A stretch of DNA of 64,000 nt, taken from assembly GCA_963749715.1 (NCBI GenBank), contig CAVVNR010000012.1, forward strand, positions 257,135 through 321,134. The letters are read 5' to 3'. The notes beneath the pieces were generated by a model that did no database searches, was not told the origin of the DNA, and saw only the letters and a list, made by a program, of their open reading frames with translations. Both the position numbers and the translations under genes were made by a program. This DNA is from Roseiarcus sp963749715 (GTDB taxonomy: Bacteria; Pseudomonadota; Alphaproteobacteria; Rhizobiales; Beijerinckiaceae). Within the stretch, counting starts at the first letter, position 1. Each line of letters opens with the position of its first letter. This document shows positions 25,695 to 35,256 of the stretch, piece after piece.

Positions 25695-26203
25695 CGGCGC
25701 TTCCCCTTCGCGGCCCGCCACTCGCCCGATTTGCCGCCGCGTTTCTCGATCAACCGCACCTCTTCGATGCTCATGCCGCGGTCGATCGCCTTGGCCATGT
25801 CGTAGATCGTAAGACAGGCGATCGAGACGGCGGTCAGCGCCTCCATCTCGACCCCGGTCGGCCCGACGCATCGCGCCTCGGCCCTGACAATAAGGCCAGG
25901 CAGGGCGTGGTCAGGAGCGATGTCGACCAGAACTTTGCTCAGGCTCACGGCATGGCAAAGCGGAATGAGGTCGGCGGTCTTCTTGGCCGCCATGATCCCG
26001 GCGATCCGCGCCGCGCCGATCACGTCGCCCTTCTTGGCGTCGCCGGCCATGATCGCGGCCAACGTGGATATGGCCATTCGCACCTGTCCCTCGGCGATCG
26101 CGACCCGGCCCGTCGCCGCCTTTGCCGACACGTCGACCATCCGCGCTTCGCCATGGGCGCCGATATGGGTGAGCGGCTTCGGCTGGTCGGCGGAGGGGAT
26201 CAT
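25691..26203 (-). CDS. moaC: cyclic pyranopterin monophosphate synthase MoaC
   Basis: A 170-residue enzyme of molybdenum cofactor synthesis that, after MoaA, forms cPMP. The family blocks are all present: MVDVSAKAATGRVAIAEG, KKTADLIPLCHAVSL, GPTGVEMEALTAVSIACL and TIYDMAKAIDRGMSIEEVRL with the catalytic lysine. ATG 26203 starts the conserved N-terminus and has GAAAGG upstream. It precedes moeA in a coupled pair; the only molybdoenzyme in the window is the broken protein at 21983-22782. Confidence 0.94.
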   Translation of the reverse strand: MIPSADQPKPLTHIGAHGEARMVDVSAKAATGRVAIAEGQVRMAISTLAAIMAGDAKKGDVIGAARIAGIMAAKKTADLIPLCHAVSLSKVLVDIAPDHALPGLIVRAEARCVGPTGVEMEALTAVSIACLTIYDMAKAIDRGMSIEEVRLIEKRGGKSGEWRAAKGKRR

Positions 26204-26354
26204 CGGTTCGCGCGCCTTTCGCTCAGACGTTGTTCCGACCGTTTCGCGCGGATCGCCGATCGGCCGCCCGTTCAAGCAAAATTCTCGCTCACCCGCAATC
26301 GGCGGCCGCCGGGCGATTTGTCCTGTCTCCCGCTCGCATGTAAGGACGCCGACC

Positions 26355-27498
26355 ATGGCGCGCGACCCGAAAGTAGCCTACGTCCTGCTGCGCAACGCGC
26401 ATTTCGGCCCGCGGCTCGCGTCGTCGGTTGAGCTCTGTGTTCGCGATCTCGTTCTATATAGCCGATACGCGCGTTCGTCTTTGGTCGCCTGTCCGCTGGT
26501 CGACGAGCCGTTCCAGGGCGTCGAGATCGCGACCATTCCCAACTCTTCCGTCGGCGGAAATGTCGGCAAGGCGCTCGGCGTCGCCCAACTCCTGCGCCGG
26601 CGGGGAATCGATCTCGCGGTGGTCGAAAATCATCTTCCCGCCGCGGCCTTGATCGCCGCGGCGTCGGGCGCGCGCGTCGTGCTCCAGAGCCACGCCTATG
26701 AGACCCCGCCCCGGGGCGCGGCCGGGGCCGCCGCCGCCCGCCTTAAGGTTGGGCCGCTCGCCGGCCTCGCGTTCGTCAGCGAGGACGCGCTCGCTCGTTT
26801 CCGGGCCAATTTTCCATTCGTCCGCGCTCCGATGCGCGCAATCCCCAACGGGCTCGACATGCGAGCCTGGTCGGCGACCGAACGCAAGGAGCAATCGATC
26901 CTGAGCGTCGGACGCGCGCTCGCAGACAAAGGCCACATCGAGGCAATGGCGGCGATCATGAGCGCGCTCGAAGTCGCGGCCCGGCTGGAGCGCCCGCTTC
27001 ATCCTCTCCGCCGCCGACGCGGAGCCCGAGACCGTCCGGGCACTTCGCAACGCAGCCGAAGCGTCCGGCGGCCGGGTTCGGATCGACGCGAATCTGCCCC
27101 ATGCCGAGGTCAAGGCGGCTTGGGAAAAGGCCGCGATCGGCATGGCGCTGACCAGGACTCCCGAGCCGTTCGGCCGCACGGCTCTGGAGGCGCTGGCGAG
27201 CGGGGCGGCGCTGATCGCTTCGGGACTGGGCGGCCTCGCCGAGGTGTGCGGCCCCTGTGCGCTGACTCTCGATCCGAACGACGCCGCGGCCCTGAGGGCG
27301 GCTCTTGGCGGATTGATGGACGCGCCCGATCGGCGCGTCGACCTCGCCCGCGCCGGACGCAACCGGGTCGAGGCGCTGTTCGACATCCGGACAGTGGCGG
27401 GGAGGATGGATGATTTCATCGACGTCTGTATCGGCGAGGGGCGGACCCTTCTGAAGCGCCAGTTGCCTTCCGGTCGAGCAACCGATAACTCGCGCTGA
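26355..27498 (+). pseudogene. glycosyltransferase family 4-like protein, one frameshift
   Basis: Starting at ATG 26355 the product reads VAYVLLRNAHFGPRLASSVE, IAAASGARVVLQSHAYETPP, LAFVSEDALARFRANFP and ILSVGRALADKGHIEAM, the layout of GT-B retaining transferases. Near 26970 the frame changes; the other frame continues WSARFILSAADAEPETVRAL and contains RTPEPFGRTALEALASGAAL, the EX7E-type donor site of GT4 enzymes, and ends at 27498. One indel thus splits an otherwise complete 380-residue enzyme. The sugar and acceptor are unknown. Confidence 0.8.
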
Positions 27499-27520
27499 TG
27501 ATTGCGGCTCGGGGAGGCCA

Positions 27521-28292
27521 ATGAGTCCCGGAAAAATTCGCGGTTTGCGTCGCCCTTGCGGTGTTCGCCGGCGGAGCGGTCGGCCTCATCCTGCAGCGCG
27601 TACTGCCAGAGAAATTCACAACCGGCGGTCCGCGCGACATGATCGGCGCTGTCGTCGGCCTGCTCACGCTTTTGTCCGCGCTTGTGCTCGGCCTCCTGAT
27701 CTGGACCGGGTATGGCGTCTACGCCGGCCAGAATCTGGCGGTGCAGACCCTCGCCGCCAAGGTCCTGCAGCTCGATCTCGCCCTCGCCGACTACGGGCCC
27801 GATGCGACGCCCGTGCGCGCGCAGGTGCGACAGACCCTGGGCAAGACGATCGACGAGATCTGGGGCGCCAACGAGAGCGACGCCAATTTCGTCGCCAACA
27901 ACTTCGCAGCGGCAGTGCAGAACCTGCGCAATCGAGATAAGGCCTTGGCCGAACTTCATCCCTCGACTGACCAACAAAGGCAGGCGCTCGGCGCCGCTGG
28001 CGCGACCGTCGACGCGATCGGCCAGTCTCGGTTGCAGATGTCGTTTGCCCTATCGAACCCGGTTTGCTATCCGCTCATTTTGATGGTGGTCGGGTGGGCG
28101 ACGTTCCTGTTCTGTGGCTACGGCCTGATGTCGAGAGGCAATGCAATGTCGATCGCGGCGGGGGTTGTTGGCGCCATCGCGGTCGCGAGCGCGGTTTATC
28201 TCATTCTCGATCTGAGCGATCCGTATTCCGGCCTGTTCCGCGCTTCGTCCGCGCCGCTCGAGCAGGTGCTGGCGGTCATGGGCAAGGAGTAA
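27521..28292 (+). CDS. DUF4239-type membrane protein (copy 2 of 3), frame interrupted in an A5 run
   Basis: From GTG 27561 a 243-residue open frame matches the copies at 10.1 and 47.1 kb (ILQRVLPEKFTTGGPRDMIG, LQLDLALADYGPDATPVRAQ, LILDLSDPYSGLFRAS). The natural start is ATG 27521 with GGGGAGG upstream; from there the frame agrees only if one A of the run gaaaaattcg (27531-27539) is removed, which restores the first helix FAVCVALAVFAGGAVG. So the true gene is probably 256 residues and interrupted by a homopolymer indel. Function of the family is unknown. Confidence 0.78.
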
Positions 28293-28472
28293 GGGCAAGT
28301 CACGCCCGAGCGCAAGCCCTCGCTGGATTTGTCTTGCCTTTCGCTGAGCGTCGGCGGAAAGGCTGCGGCCGCAACGTCGGCTTCCCCACTCTCCGGCCTC
28401 GCTGCGCCGGCCGGCGCACCCCCGTCGATCGCACCCGGCGGCGCCCGGTTCTGGCGTGTTTTCGATCCCCGC

Positions 28473-28590
28473 GCTTTGATCGCCGACAAGGCCTTCGACG
28501 CAGATCCCTTCATCGGCGCCCTCGCCACGACAAGCTCACCAAAATCTTCCTCGCCGGCGTTCAACTTGCATGCGCCTCAATCCCTCCTCA
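28473..28590 (+). mobile_element. remnant of an IS5-family transposase, internally deleted
   Basis: ALIADKAFDADPFIGALA matches the block around the second catalytic aspartate of IS5-family transposases. Directly after it, in another frame, HDKLTKIFLAGVQLACA matches their C-terminal RYDKLARNFLAAV block. The sequence that should lie between them (about 60 residues) is deleted. No terminal repeats were found. Confidence 0.5.
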
Positions 28591-28881
28591 ACTGAACACA
28601 GGCCGCCGTTTGAAAACCCGATCTGGAATCGCCACTGTCGCGTCGAACGCGATGCTCTCAAGATTTTTTTCGACGGGTGATACCAACGTATCGACGACAC
28701 CATCGTACGATAGGTTCGCCAGCGCCTTCCTGGTCTAGCTAACGCAGAATGCCCCTGCAGCTCTTCGCTGAGTAGAGGCGCAAGGGCGTTCAAGTCGCTT
28801 CGCTCGCCGATGGTCTCAGCATCGAGTTCGCACGTCGTGCGCCTGGACTCTGTAACTGTTATTTTCTTGGGAGATTGCGCC

Positions 28882-29211
28882 ATGCCCGACAATCGAACCG
28901 CCAATCGACGAGCCTTTGGCGAATCGACCAACGGTCGGAGGCCCCTATCAAGCGTTTGTCGCGAAATCGGTTTGGCTGCTGTCGCCATTGAGCTCAACTT
29001 GGAGCTTAGCACCATTGAGCCAGACGTGGCCGCGGCAATCGAGCGGGGCGCGGCCGCGCTTTTCGAAGCGGGTCTGATCGGACACCGACGAAGCGTTTGG
29101 GTCCGCGAGAAAGGCAACCGTCAAAAGGCGCGGCGGCGGGCAAGCAAGGCAAGACAACCCCGGCCCTTGCCGACGCGGAAAAATGAAATTGAGCTGCGGC
29201 ATCCGAACTGA
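28882..29211 (+). CDS. hypothetical protein
   Basis: A 109-residue open frame from ATG 28882, which has GGGAGA eleven bases upstream. It includes a mostly hydrophobic-acidic middle (LAAVAIELNLELSTIEPDVA) and a very basic, arginine-rich C-terminus that could bind nucleic acid. I do not recognise the family. It lies in a loose region between a transposase remnant and an NCS2 permease, so it may not be expressed. Confidence 0.35.
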   Translation: MPDNRTANRRAFGESTNGRRPLSSVCREIGLAAVAIELNLELSTIEPDVAAAIERGAAALFEAGLIGHRRSVWVREKGNRQKARRRASKARQPRPLPTRKNEIELRHPN

Positions 29212-29316
29212 GCGCATCGACGACTTGCCGCCGCTGTCTCGGCGCGCTGCAACGCTGCCGCGCCGAGCATCTCCACGATCCGCGTCGCCGGCCCCCGAGC
29301 CGTCCCTGCTTATGCC

Positions 29317-30915
29317 CTACTCCGCCGGCTGCTCCGTCATTTCGCCATGGCCGTGGGACTCGATCGCGGCCGGCGCGATGTGGGCGAATTTGGCGAAGCA
29401 GTACAGCATCGCGGCGACGCCGAGGTAGCTCAGCGATACTACGGGCGATTGCCCGATGCCCAGATCCTCGGCATGGATCAAGCCGAAAAATGTCAGGATC
29501 GAGCCCGCGAGCGCGAAGGCCGCGGCCTTCTCGAGCTGACGTTCAATGATGAAAACGGTAACCGCGCCCAGAATGATGCCGGCGAGCGTGGCGCCGCCGC
29601 CGAGCGTCTCCAGGCCCTTGTACAATACGCCGGTGTTGCCGAGCTTGTCGAAGCCGACCGTGGCGGCGTTGGTGCCGGCGGCGCCGAGCGCGCCGTCGAT
29701 CATGGTTTTGCCCCAGGCGGCGATCTGCGGAATCATCGCCAGGATGATCGCCGGCGCATGGCTCCTCGGAGTCTCCTGGAACGCCTGGGAGCCGATCAGC
29801 ATGCCAATATAGAGTAGGATCGGCAGGATCGCGACGACCGGAATCAGGCTCGAGACCAGGGCCACGATGCCGAGCCACGTCAGCACCAGCACCATCACGC
29901 CGGTCGCGGCGGAATAGCCGATCCGCCCGCCCATCGCCTTCCAGCCCGGATGGCCGATATAGACAGCGTTGATGAACGGATTGCCCAAAAGGCAACCGAT
30001 CAGGCTGATGACACCGTCGGCGGTCAGCACCTGAGTGGTCGGAAACGGGTCGCCGGCCGCGGCGGCGCTCTCGACGTTGTCCATCGCCTCGACAAGATCG
30101 TAGATGCCAAACGGAATGGCGGTCACCAATATGATGCCGATGAACTTGAAACCCGAAAAGACGTGACCCACGGCCGGTACGGGAAACGAGAATCCGAAGT
30201 GCGAAAAGGCGTCGCCGACGCTGCCAACGCTCAAGCCGCCGTAGCCGAGACCGAAAATATTCGATCCCCAGGCGATGAGCGTGCCCGCCGCGATCGCAAT
30301 CAGCCCGCCGGGCACGTCCTGGAAGTAGCGCACCCCGCCGAACCAATTGGCCAGGATGATGGCGAAACACACCATGCCGATGAGCGGCGTCTCGAACACG
30401 AGGAGGCCGGGGCGCATTGAAATGAAGGTGATGGAAATACCGGCGAGCGAACCGAGCAGCGCCGCCCGCGGCGTGATCCTGCGGATCACCGGCGCGATGA
30501 AGCCGCCCGCCATTAAGACGAAACTCTGGACGAAGACCCAGGTGAGGCCTGCCTCCCAGGCCTGAACCGGATCGTTGGTCCTGAGCAGGATCGGCAGCAT
30601 GACCACGAACGTGACGACGAACATGTGCGGCACGCTGGTGCCCGAAGGCAGGGCGCAGACATCCGTGCGCCCGGTCTTCCGCGCCAGCCGATAGGCGAGC
30701 CACGCGTAATACACCGTGCTCAGGAACAGCATCAGCCCGAGGGCTGGAAGAATCCTGCCGAACACCAGCGAATCCGGCATCTTCAGGACGAAGCGCAAGA
30801 GCCCGGTCAAAACGAGGACGTTGACCAGAATATTGGTGCCGAAGCCGAAGAAAGCGTTCCAGTCGCCCGGAACCCAATAGCTCTCGCGTCCAGTCGTCAT
30901 CGTCGTTGTTGACAT
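29317..30915 (-). CDS. NCS2-type (xanthine/uracil/AzgA-like) permease
   Basis: About 532 residues with 12-14 membrane segments. PSGTSVPHMFVVTFVVMLPI, then ITPRAALLGSLAGISITFIS, PFGIYDLVEAMDNVESAAAA and GCLLGNPFINAVYIGHPGWK correspond to the signature regions of the nucleobase-cation symporter 2 fold. It would import a nucleobase or a similar small nitrogen compound. ATG 30915 has AGGAGGGAGCA upstream. The gene follows a biuret-hydrolase-like gene by 28 bp on the same strand, so the pair likely imports and cleaves one compound. Confidence 0.8.
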   Translation of the reverse strand: MSTTTMTTGRESYWVPGDWNAFFGFGTNILVNVLVLTGLLRFVLKMPDSLVFGRILPALGLMLFLSTVYYAWLAYRLARKTGRTDVCALPSGTSVPHMFVVTFVVMLPILLRTNDPVQAWEAGLTWVFVQSFVLMAGGFIAPVIRRITPRAALLGSLAGISITFISMRPGLLVFETPLIGMVCFAIILANWFGGVRYFQDVPGGLIAIAAGTLIAWGSNIFGLGYGGLSVGSVGDAFSHFGFSFPVPAVGHVFSGFKFIGIILVTAIPFGIYDLVEAMDNVESAAAAGDPFPTTQVLTADGVISLIGCLLGNPFINAVYIGHPGWKAMGGRIGYSAATGVMVLVLTWLGIVALVSSLIPVVAILPILLYIGMLIGSQAFQETPRSHAPAIILAMIPQIAAWGKTMIDGALGAAGTNAATVGFDKLGNTGVLYKGLETLGGGATLAGIILGAVTVFIIERQLEKAAAFALAGSILTFFGLIHAEDLGIGQSPVVSLSYLGVAAMLYCFAKFAHIAPAAIESHGHGEMTEQPAE

Positions 30916-30943
30916 TGCTCCCTCCTTTGGTCGCACGCTCCGA

Positions 30944-31633
30944 CTAGCCGGCGCCCTTCCGCCTGGCCAACGCCTTGATCACGCCCTCGGAGCTTGACAC
31001 CCAGCCGAAGATGCCGCCCTGAGCCTTGATCATCTTCAAACCCATGGCGTGGAATTCGGGGAAATAGGATCCGACGCAGTCCTCGAGCACGAGGCAGTCG
31101 TAGCCGCGGTCATTGGCCTCTCGCACCGTGGTGTTGACGCAGACCTCAGTCGTGACGCCGGTGACGACGAGCTGCTTCACGTCCCGGTGTTGCAGGATGG
31201 CGTGGAGATCGGTGGCGTGGAACGCGCCCTTGCCGGGCTTGTCGATCACCGGTTCGCCCGGCGCGGGATAAAGCTCCGGAATGATGTCGTGACCGGCCTC
31301 GCCACGCACCAGAATGCGGCCCATCGGGCCGGCGTCGCCAATCGTCGTCGCGGCGCGGCCGCGAATCTTCTTTGCTGGGGGCAGATCGGACAGGTCGGGC
31401 CGATGGCCCTCCCGGGTATGGAGCGCAGGAAGACCTGCGGCGCGCCAGGCCGCCAACAGCCGGCGATTGGGTTCGATGGTCCGGCGCAGCTGCGCAACGT
31501 CGTTGCCGAGCATTTCCCCGAAGCCGCCCGGCTCGAGAAAATCCCGTTGCATGTCGATGATCAGGAGCGCGCAATGCTCGGGCTCGAGCGCGAAGGGATA
31601 AGGTTCGGCCGCGAGGTCTATCGTCTCATTCAT
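30944..31633 (-). CDS. isochorismatase-fold cysteine hydrolase, biuret amidohydrolase-like
   Basis: About 229 residues. The Asp-Lys-Cys triad of the fold is visible as D27 in LLIIDMQRDFLEPGG, K132 in DKPGKGAFHATDL and C165 in VTGVTTEVCVNTT. The segments FLEPGGFGEMLGNDV and HTREGHRPDLSDLPPAKK resemble biuret hydrolases (biuret to allophanate and ammonia) more than nicotinamidases, and RutB is a further alternative. It is first in a two-gene operon with an NCS2 permease. ATG 31633 fits the family start; the frame is open to 31669. Confidence 0.75.
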   Translation of the reverse strand: MNETIDLAAEPYPFALEPEHCALLIIDMQRDFLEPGGFGEMLGNDVAQLRRTIEPNRRLLAAWRAAGLPALHTREGHRPDLSDLPPAKKIRGRAATTIGDAGPMGRILVRGEAGHDIIPELYPAPGEPVIDKPGKGAFHATDLHAILQHRDVKQLVVTGVTTEVCVNTTVREANDRGYDCLVLEDCVGSYFPEFHAMGLKMIKAQGGIFGWVSSSEGVIKALARRKGAG

Positions 31634-32088
31634 GTCTCGACGCCGGCGTTTCTCGAGGATGCATCGCAAGGGCCTGCCAACCTTCCCGTCGCAAGGAACG
31701 TGCCTGCCCGCTCAATGGTCTCGACGTCGCCGCCCGGCAGCCCATGGTCCTTCGGCAAACCGCGCGCGCCGCCAGGCGATCGGCGGCGCCGCGAACCGAA
31801 ATTGCGCGCAATCGTGACCGCGCGAAAGCCCGAGGGTGAGCGCCTTGGGCTGCGGAGGCGTGCTCGATCCACGATTTCGACGCGCGCCAAGGCCGTTATG
31901 TACGCAAACGCCGCTACGCGGTTGCTCATGGCGTGGATTTTGCTGCTGATTTAATATGCTGCGTTGCACACTGACCGAGCTGGACGCGCGTCCCACGACT
32001 ATCCAACCCTTTCGCTCCTTGGCCCGCCGCCACATAGTCGGCGGATCATGGGCGCCTGCCACAGTCTCGCCAAAAGTCGTCCTCGGGC
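31634..32088. other. intergenic stretch between divergent genes
   Basis: This 455-bp gap between the cysteine hydrolase (minus) and an alpha/beta hydrolase (plus) should hold both promoters. I see no convincing gene; the open frames in it lack ribosome binding sites and family features. No strong inverted repeat stands out. Confidence 0.4.
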
Positions 32089-32952
32089 ATGATCGTTCGG
32101 GCCGTCATGCTTGCGATCGCCGCGCTCGCGCTCGCGTCCGGGGCGTTTTTCGCGCTCCTTCGCTGCGAGCTCAGGCCTCGGCAGGCGCGTCTCGATCCCT
32201 CGGCGACCGGGTTGCCGGTCGAAGCTGTCGTGATCCCCTCGAGCTCAGGAGCGAAGCTCGCGGGCTGGTATTTGCCTGGCGCGGGGCGCGGCGCCGTCCT
32301 CCTGCTTCACGGCATCAAGTCCAACCGGCTCGTTCTGGTCGATCGCATGCGATTCCTGCGGGACGCCGGCTATTCGACGCTGGCGATCGATTTTCAAGCC
32401 CACGGCGAGAGCAGCGGCCGGCGCATCACGTTCGGCCAGCTCGAATCCCTCGACGCGCGTTCGGCGCTGGCGTGGCTGCGCGCGCGCCGGCCCGCCGAAC
32501 GCGTCGCCGCGCTGGGGATTTCGATGGGCAGCGCCGCCTTGCTCATCGGACAACCGATCGAGGCAGACGCGGTCGTCGTCGAATCCGCTTATCCCGTTTT
32601 CGCCACCGCCGTTTCCAACCGCCTGGCGCTGGCCTTGGGCCGGTTCGGCCGCCTCTTGACTCCCTGTGTCCTGACGGCGATGCGCCTCGCCGCGGGTATC
32701 GACGCCTCGAAGCTCCGTCCTATCGACGGCATCGACCGTCTTCACCAGCCGATCCTCATCATGACGGGCGCCGATGATCAAAAGACAACGGTCGCGGAGA
32801 GTCGGGCGCTGTTCGCCAGGGCCAATCCGCCGAAGAGTTACTGGGAGACGCCTGGAGCGGGGCATTTCGACCTCGCGGCCTCCGGCGGCCTCGCCTATCG
32901 CGAGCGGCTGCTCGATTTTCTCAATTCCAGCTTGCGCTCGCCGCCGGATTGA
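32089..32952 (+). CDS. alpha/beta-hydrolase, membrane-anchored
   Basis: A 287-residue protein with an N-terminal hydrophobic anchor (VMLAIAALALASGAFFALL) and an alpha/beta-hydrolase domain: VLLLHGIKSNRLVLVDR (oxyanion region), the nucleophile elbow GISMGSAAL, the acid in ILIMTGADDQ and the histidine in GAGHFDLAA. It resembles BAAT/FrsA-like or DUF1100-type serine hydrolases acting at the inner membrane or in the periplasm. The substrate is unknown. No operon partner is near. Confidence 0.82.
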   Translation: MIVRAVMLAIAALALASGAFFALLRCELRPRQARLDPSATGLPVEAVVIPSSSGAKLAGWYLPGAGRGAVLLLHGIKSNRLVLVDRMRFLRDAGYSTLAIDFQAHGESSGRRITFGQLESLDARSALAWLRARRPAERVAALGISMGSAALLIGQPIEADAVVVESAYPVFATAVSNRLALALGRFGRLLTPCVLTAMRLAAGIDASKLRPIDGIDRLHQPILIMTGADDQKTTVAESRALFARANPPKSYWETPGAGHFDLAASGGLAYRERLLDFLNSSLRSPPD

Positions 32953-33319
32953 CCGCTTCCCCCTTCGCCATCGGCCATTCGCCTCAACCCAAGCCAGACG
33001 AACTTATCGCTGGGGCGCGCCATTGACGCCGGCGCTAAAGGCGGTGGCGCTGAATTCGCCTTCGAAGCGGCCCCCCCGATACGGCCGGACACATGACCGG
33101 AGACGTCTCGCGAGGCTTCCTTCCAGTACCCTTGGATCGCGTCGCCGGAAGCTTCGACAGGGCGAGACGCGGGGAGATGCCGCCGTTTCAACCCGAGGCG
33201 GGTCCTGTCTCCTGTCTGTCGTCCATTCGCTCAAATGGCGGTCGATTTTTCAAATCAACGCCGGCTCTCATCCGACATTTTCCAGGACGACACACAGCGG
33301 TCAGCGGCGGAAATGCAAA

Positions 33320-33523
33320 ATGTCCGATTGGAGAGTTCTTTATCGGGACGATCTCGACCAGGACAGGGCTTCTCGGAGCAGCCAAAGCGAAGAAGCCGCG
33401 GTTGAGCAGGCGATACGGCTCTATGTCCAGGAGCGCGCCTAAATCTATCGGATCGAAGGTCCTGACGGATTGATCCTGCCACAGGAACAAATCATGCGTT
33501 TGGTGTCCGCCAACAAGTGGTAG
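33320..33523 (+). pseudogene. small hypothetical protein gene split by an in-frame TAA
   Basis: ATG 33320 opens a frame of 40 codons (MSDWRVLYRDDLDQDR...AIRLYVQERA) that stops at TAA 33440-33442. The same frame continues at once with IYRIEGPDGLILPQEQI and ends LVSANKW at TAG 33523. The phrase IYRIEGPDGL is typical of small Hyphomicrobiales proteins in which a helix is followed by such a strand, so the two halves are one 67-residue protein with a nonsense codon. Readthrough cannot be excluded. Confidence 0.5.
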
Positions 33524-33732
33524 CTCGCAAAAACGTCGCCTGCCCAAGGCCACGATGCGGACAGATGCAGGGCGTTCAGTGCCGGAGACAGACGGGACGC
33601 CAGAACGATCTGGGGGAGATGGAGGACGATAATTGCGAGACGTCACCTAGGCCAGGCGGATTTTCGGGTCCATACTCCTCCGGACGAGATCGGCTGGAAG
33701 CGTTCCCGCGTTTCGGCCACGGGAGCCGCGCA

Positions 33733-35256
33733 ATGAATGAGCAAAGCCTCGAGACAACGACCGGGCAGCGCGCCGCGCCGAGTCCGGGCGGCGATTCGGC
33801 GCCGAGCCCACAGGCGCATCCCGGCGCCGAGACCCTGTCTCCGGAGAAGCAAAAGCCGTCGGGGCGGCGAAGAATGCTGCTTGGAGCAGCGGGCGTTGTG
33901 GTCCTGGCCGCCGCCCTTTGGTTCGGCGTTCCGTGGGTCCAGACGACCCTCAACACGGTTTCGACGGACGATGCATACGTCAACGGTCACGTGACGTTCG
34001 TCGCCGCCCGCGTCAAGGGCCAGGTTTCGCGGGTTTTGGTGGACGACAACTACCGGGTGCGCAAAGGCGACCTTCTGGTCCAACTCGACAAAGAGCCGTT
34101 TCAGATCGCAGTCGCGATCAAAAAGGCGGCTGTCGATACGGCGACGGCGGACCTGCAAGTGGCCAAGTCCAAAGTGCGCGGCATCGAAGCGGAGGCCATG
34201 AGCCGGCGCCGGGCGCTGGAGCACGCCATGGAGTCCGTCGACGACCAGGTCGCCCTGCTGCGCGCTAAGGTTGCCGGCGTCGACAAAAGCAAAGCCGCGC
34301 TGGTGCTGGCTCAGCTTGATTTCGACCGGGCCGCCAAATTGGTGGTGACAAACGATGTCCCCCGAGAGGTATACGACCGGCGGCAAGCGGAGCTATTGGC
34401 GGCGCGCGCGGACGTTGTCGCGTCGCTGGCCGATGTCCGCCAAATCCGCGCCTCTTTGGGGTTGCCGCCGGAAACCGACGAGCAGAACCTCGGCCAGGTT
34501 CCGCCCAATCTCGATCAGACGTTTTCGTCAGTGCTCCAGGCGCAGGCGGCGATGATCCAGAGTGCGGCTCAACTCGGCGTCATTCATTCGTTCGATGAGG
34601 GGCCACGTGCCATGGTCGAGGCGTTCGAGAAGGAAGGCGACGTCAATAGCACCTTTGCCCGGCTGGCGGCGGACGCGCCGGACGTCAAGCAGGCCGAGGC
34701 AAAGGTCGAGGTCGCCAAGCGCGATCTCGACCAGGCGGAGCTCGATCTCCGCTACTGTGACGTCCTCGCCGAGATCGATGGGGTCATCACGCGCCGAAAC
34801 GTCAATCCGGGCGACAACATCCAGGTTGGCCAGGGCCTCATGGCGATCCGCTCGCTCGATGAAATCTGGGTCGACGCCAATTTCAAGGAGACGCAGCTCG
34901 GCGATCTGCGTATCGGCCAGCCGGTCGATCTCTATGTCGACATGTATGGCGACCGCCATGTGTTCAAGGGGCGAATTTCCGGCTTTACCCAGGGGACCGG
35001 ATCGACTTTGGCGCTGCTGCCGGCGGAGAACGCAACCGGCAACTTCATCAAGGTGGTTCAGCGACTGCCGGTTCGCATCGACCTCGAGAACTACGACGCG
35101 GACAAGAGCCCGCTGTTTATCGGCACGTCGGTTACTCCCTATGTCTTCTTCAACAAGCCGCCCACCGGACCCGACGCCGGGAAGCTCCTGCAGACCTCTG
35201 CGCCTCAATCGCAGCCCGGCGGTTCGACCGCAAACCCGCCGGGCGCAACGAAGTGA
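33733..35256 (+). CDS. emrA: HlyD/EmrA-family membrane fusion protein
   Basis: About 507 residues: a cytosolic N-terminus, one membrane helix (MLLGAAGVVVLAAALWFGV), then STDDAYVNGHVTFVAARVKG, the EmrA start, a long coiled coil (residues about 130-330) and the lipoyl/barrel return ITRRNVNPGDNIQVGQGLMA with VDANFKETQL. It spans the periplasm and links the DHA2 transporter to an outer-membrane channel. ATG 33733 has GGGAG upstream. It overlaps the transporter gene by four bases. The coiled coil is longer than in E. coli EmrA (390 residues), and a proline/serine tail extends the C-terminus. Confidence 0.88.
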   Translation: MNEQSLETTTGQRAAPSPGGDSAPSPQAHPGAETLSPEKQKPSGRRRMLLGAAGVVVLAAALWFGVPWVQTTLNTVSTDDAYVNGHVTFVAARVKGQVSRVLVDDNYRVRKGDLLVQLDKEPFQIAVAIKKAAVDTATADLQVAKSKVRGIEAEAMSRRRALEHAMESVDDQVALLRAKVAGVDKSKAALVLAQLDFDRAAKLVVTNDVPREVYDRRQAELLAARADVVASLADVRQIRASLGLPPETDEQNLGQVPPNLDQTFSSVLQAQAAMIQSAAQLGVIHSFDEGPRAMVEAFEKEGDVNSTFARLAADAPDVKQAEAKVEVAKRDLDQAELDLRYCDVLAEIDGVITRRNVNPGDNIQVGQGLMAIRSLDEIWVDANFKETQLGDLRIGQPVDLYVDMYGDRHVFKGRISGFTQGTGSTLALLPAENATGNFIKVVQRLPVRIDLENYDADKSPLFIGTSVTPYVFFNKPPTGPDAGKLLQTSAPQSQPGGSTANPPGATK

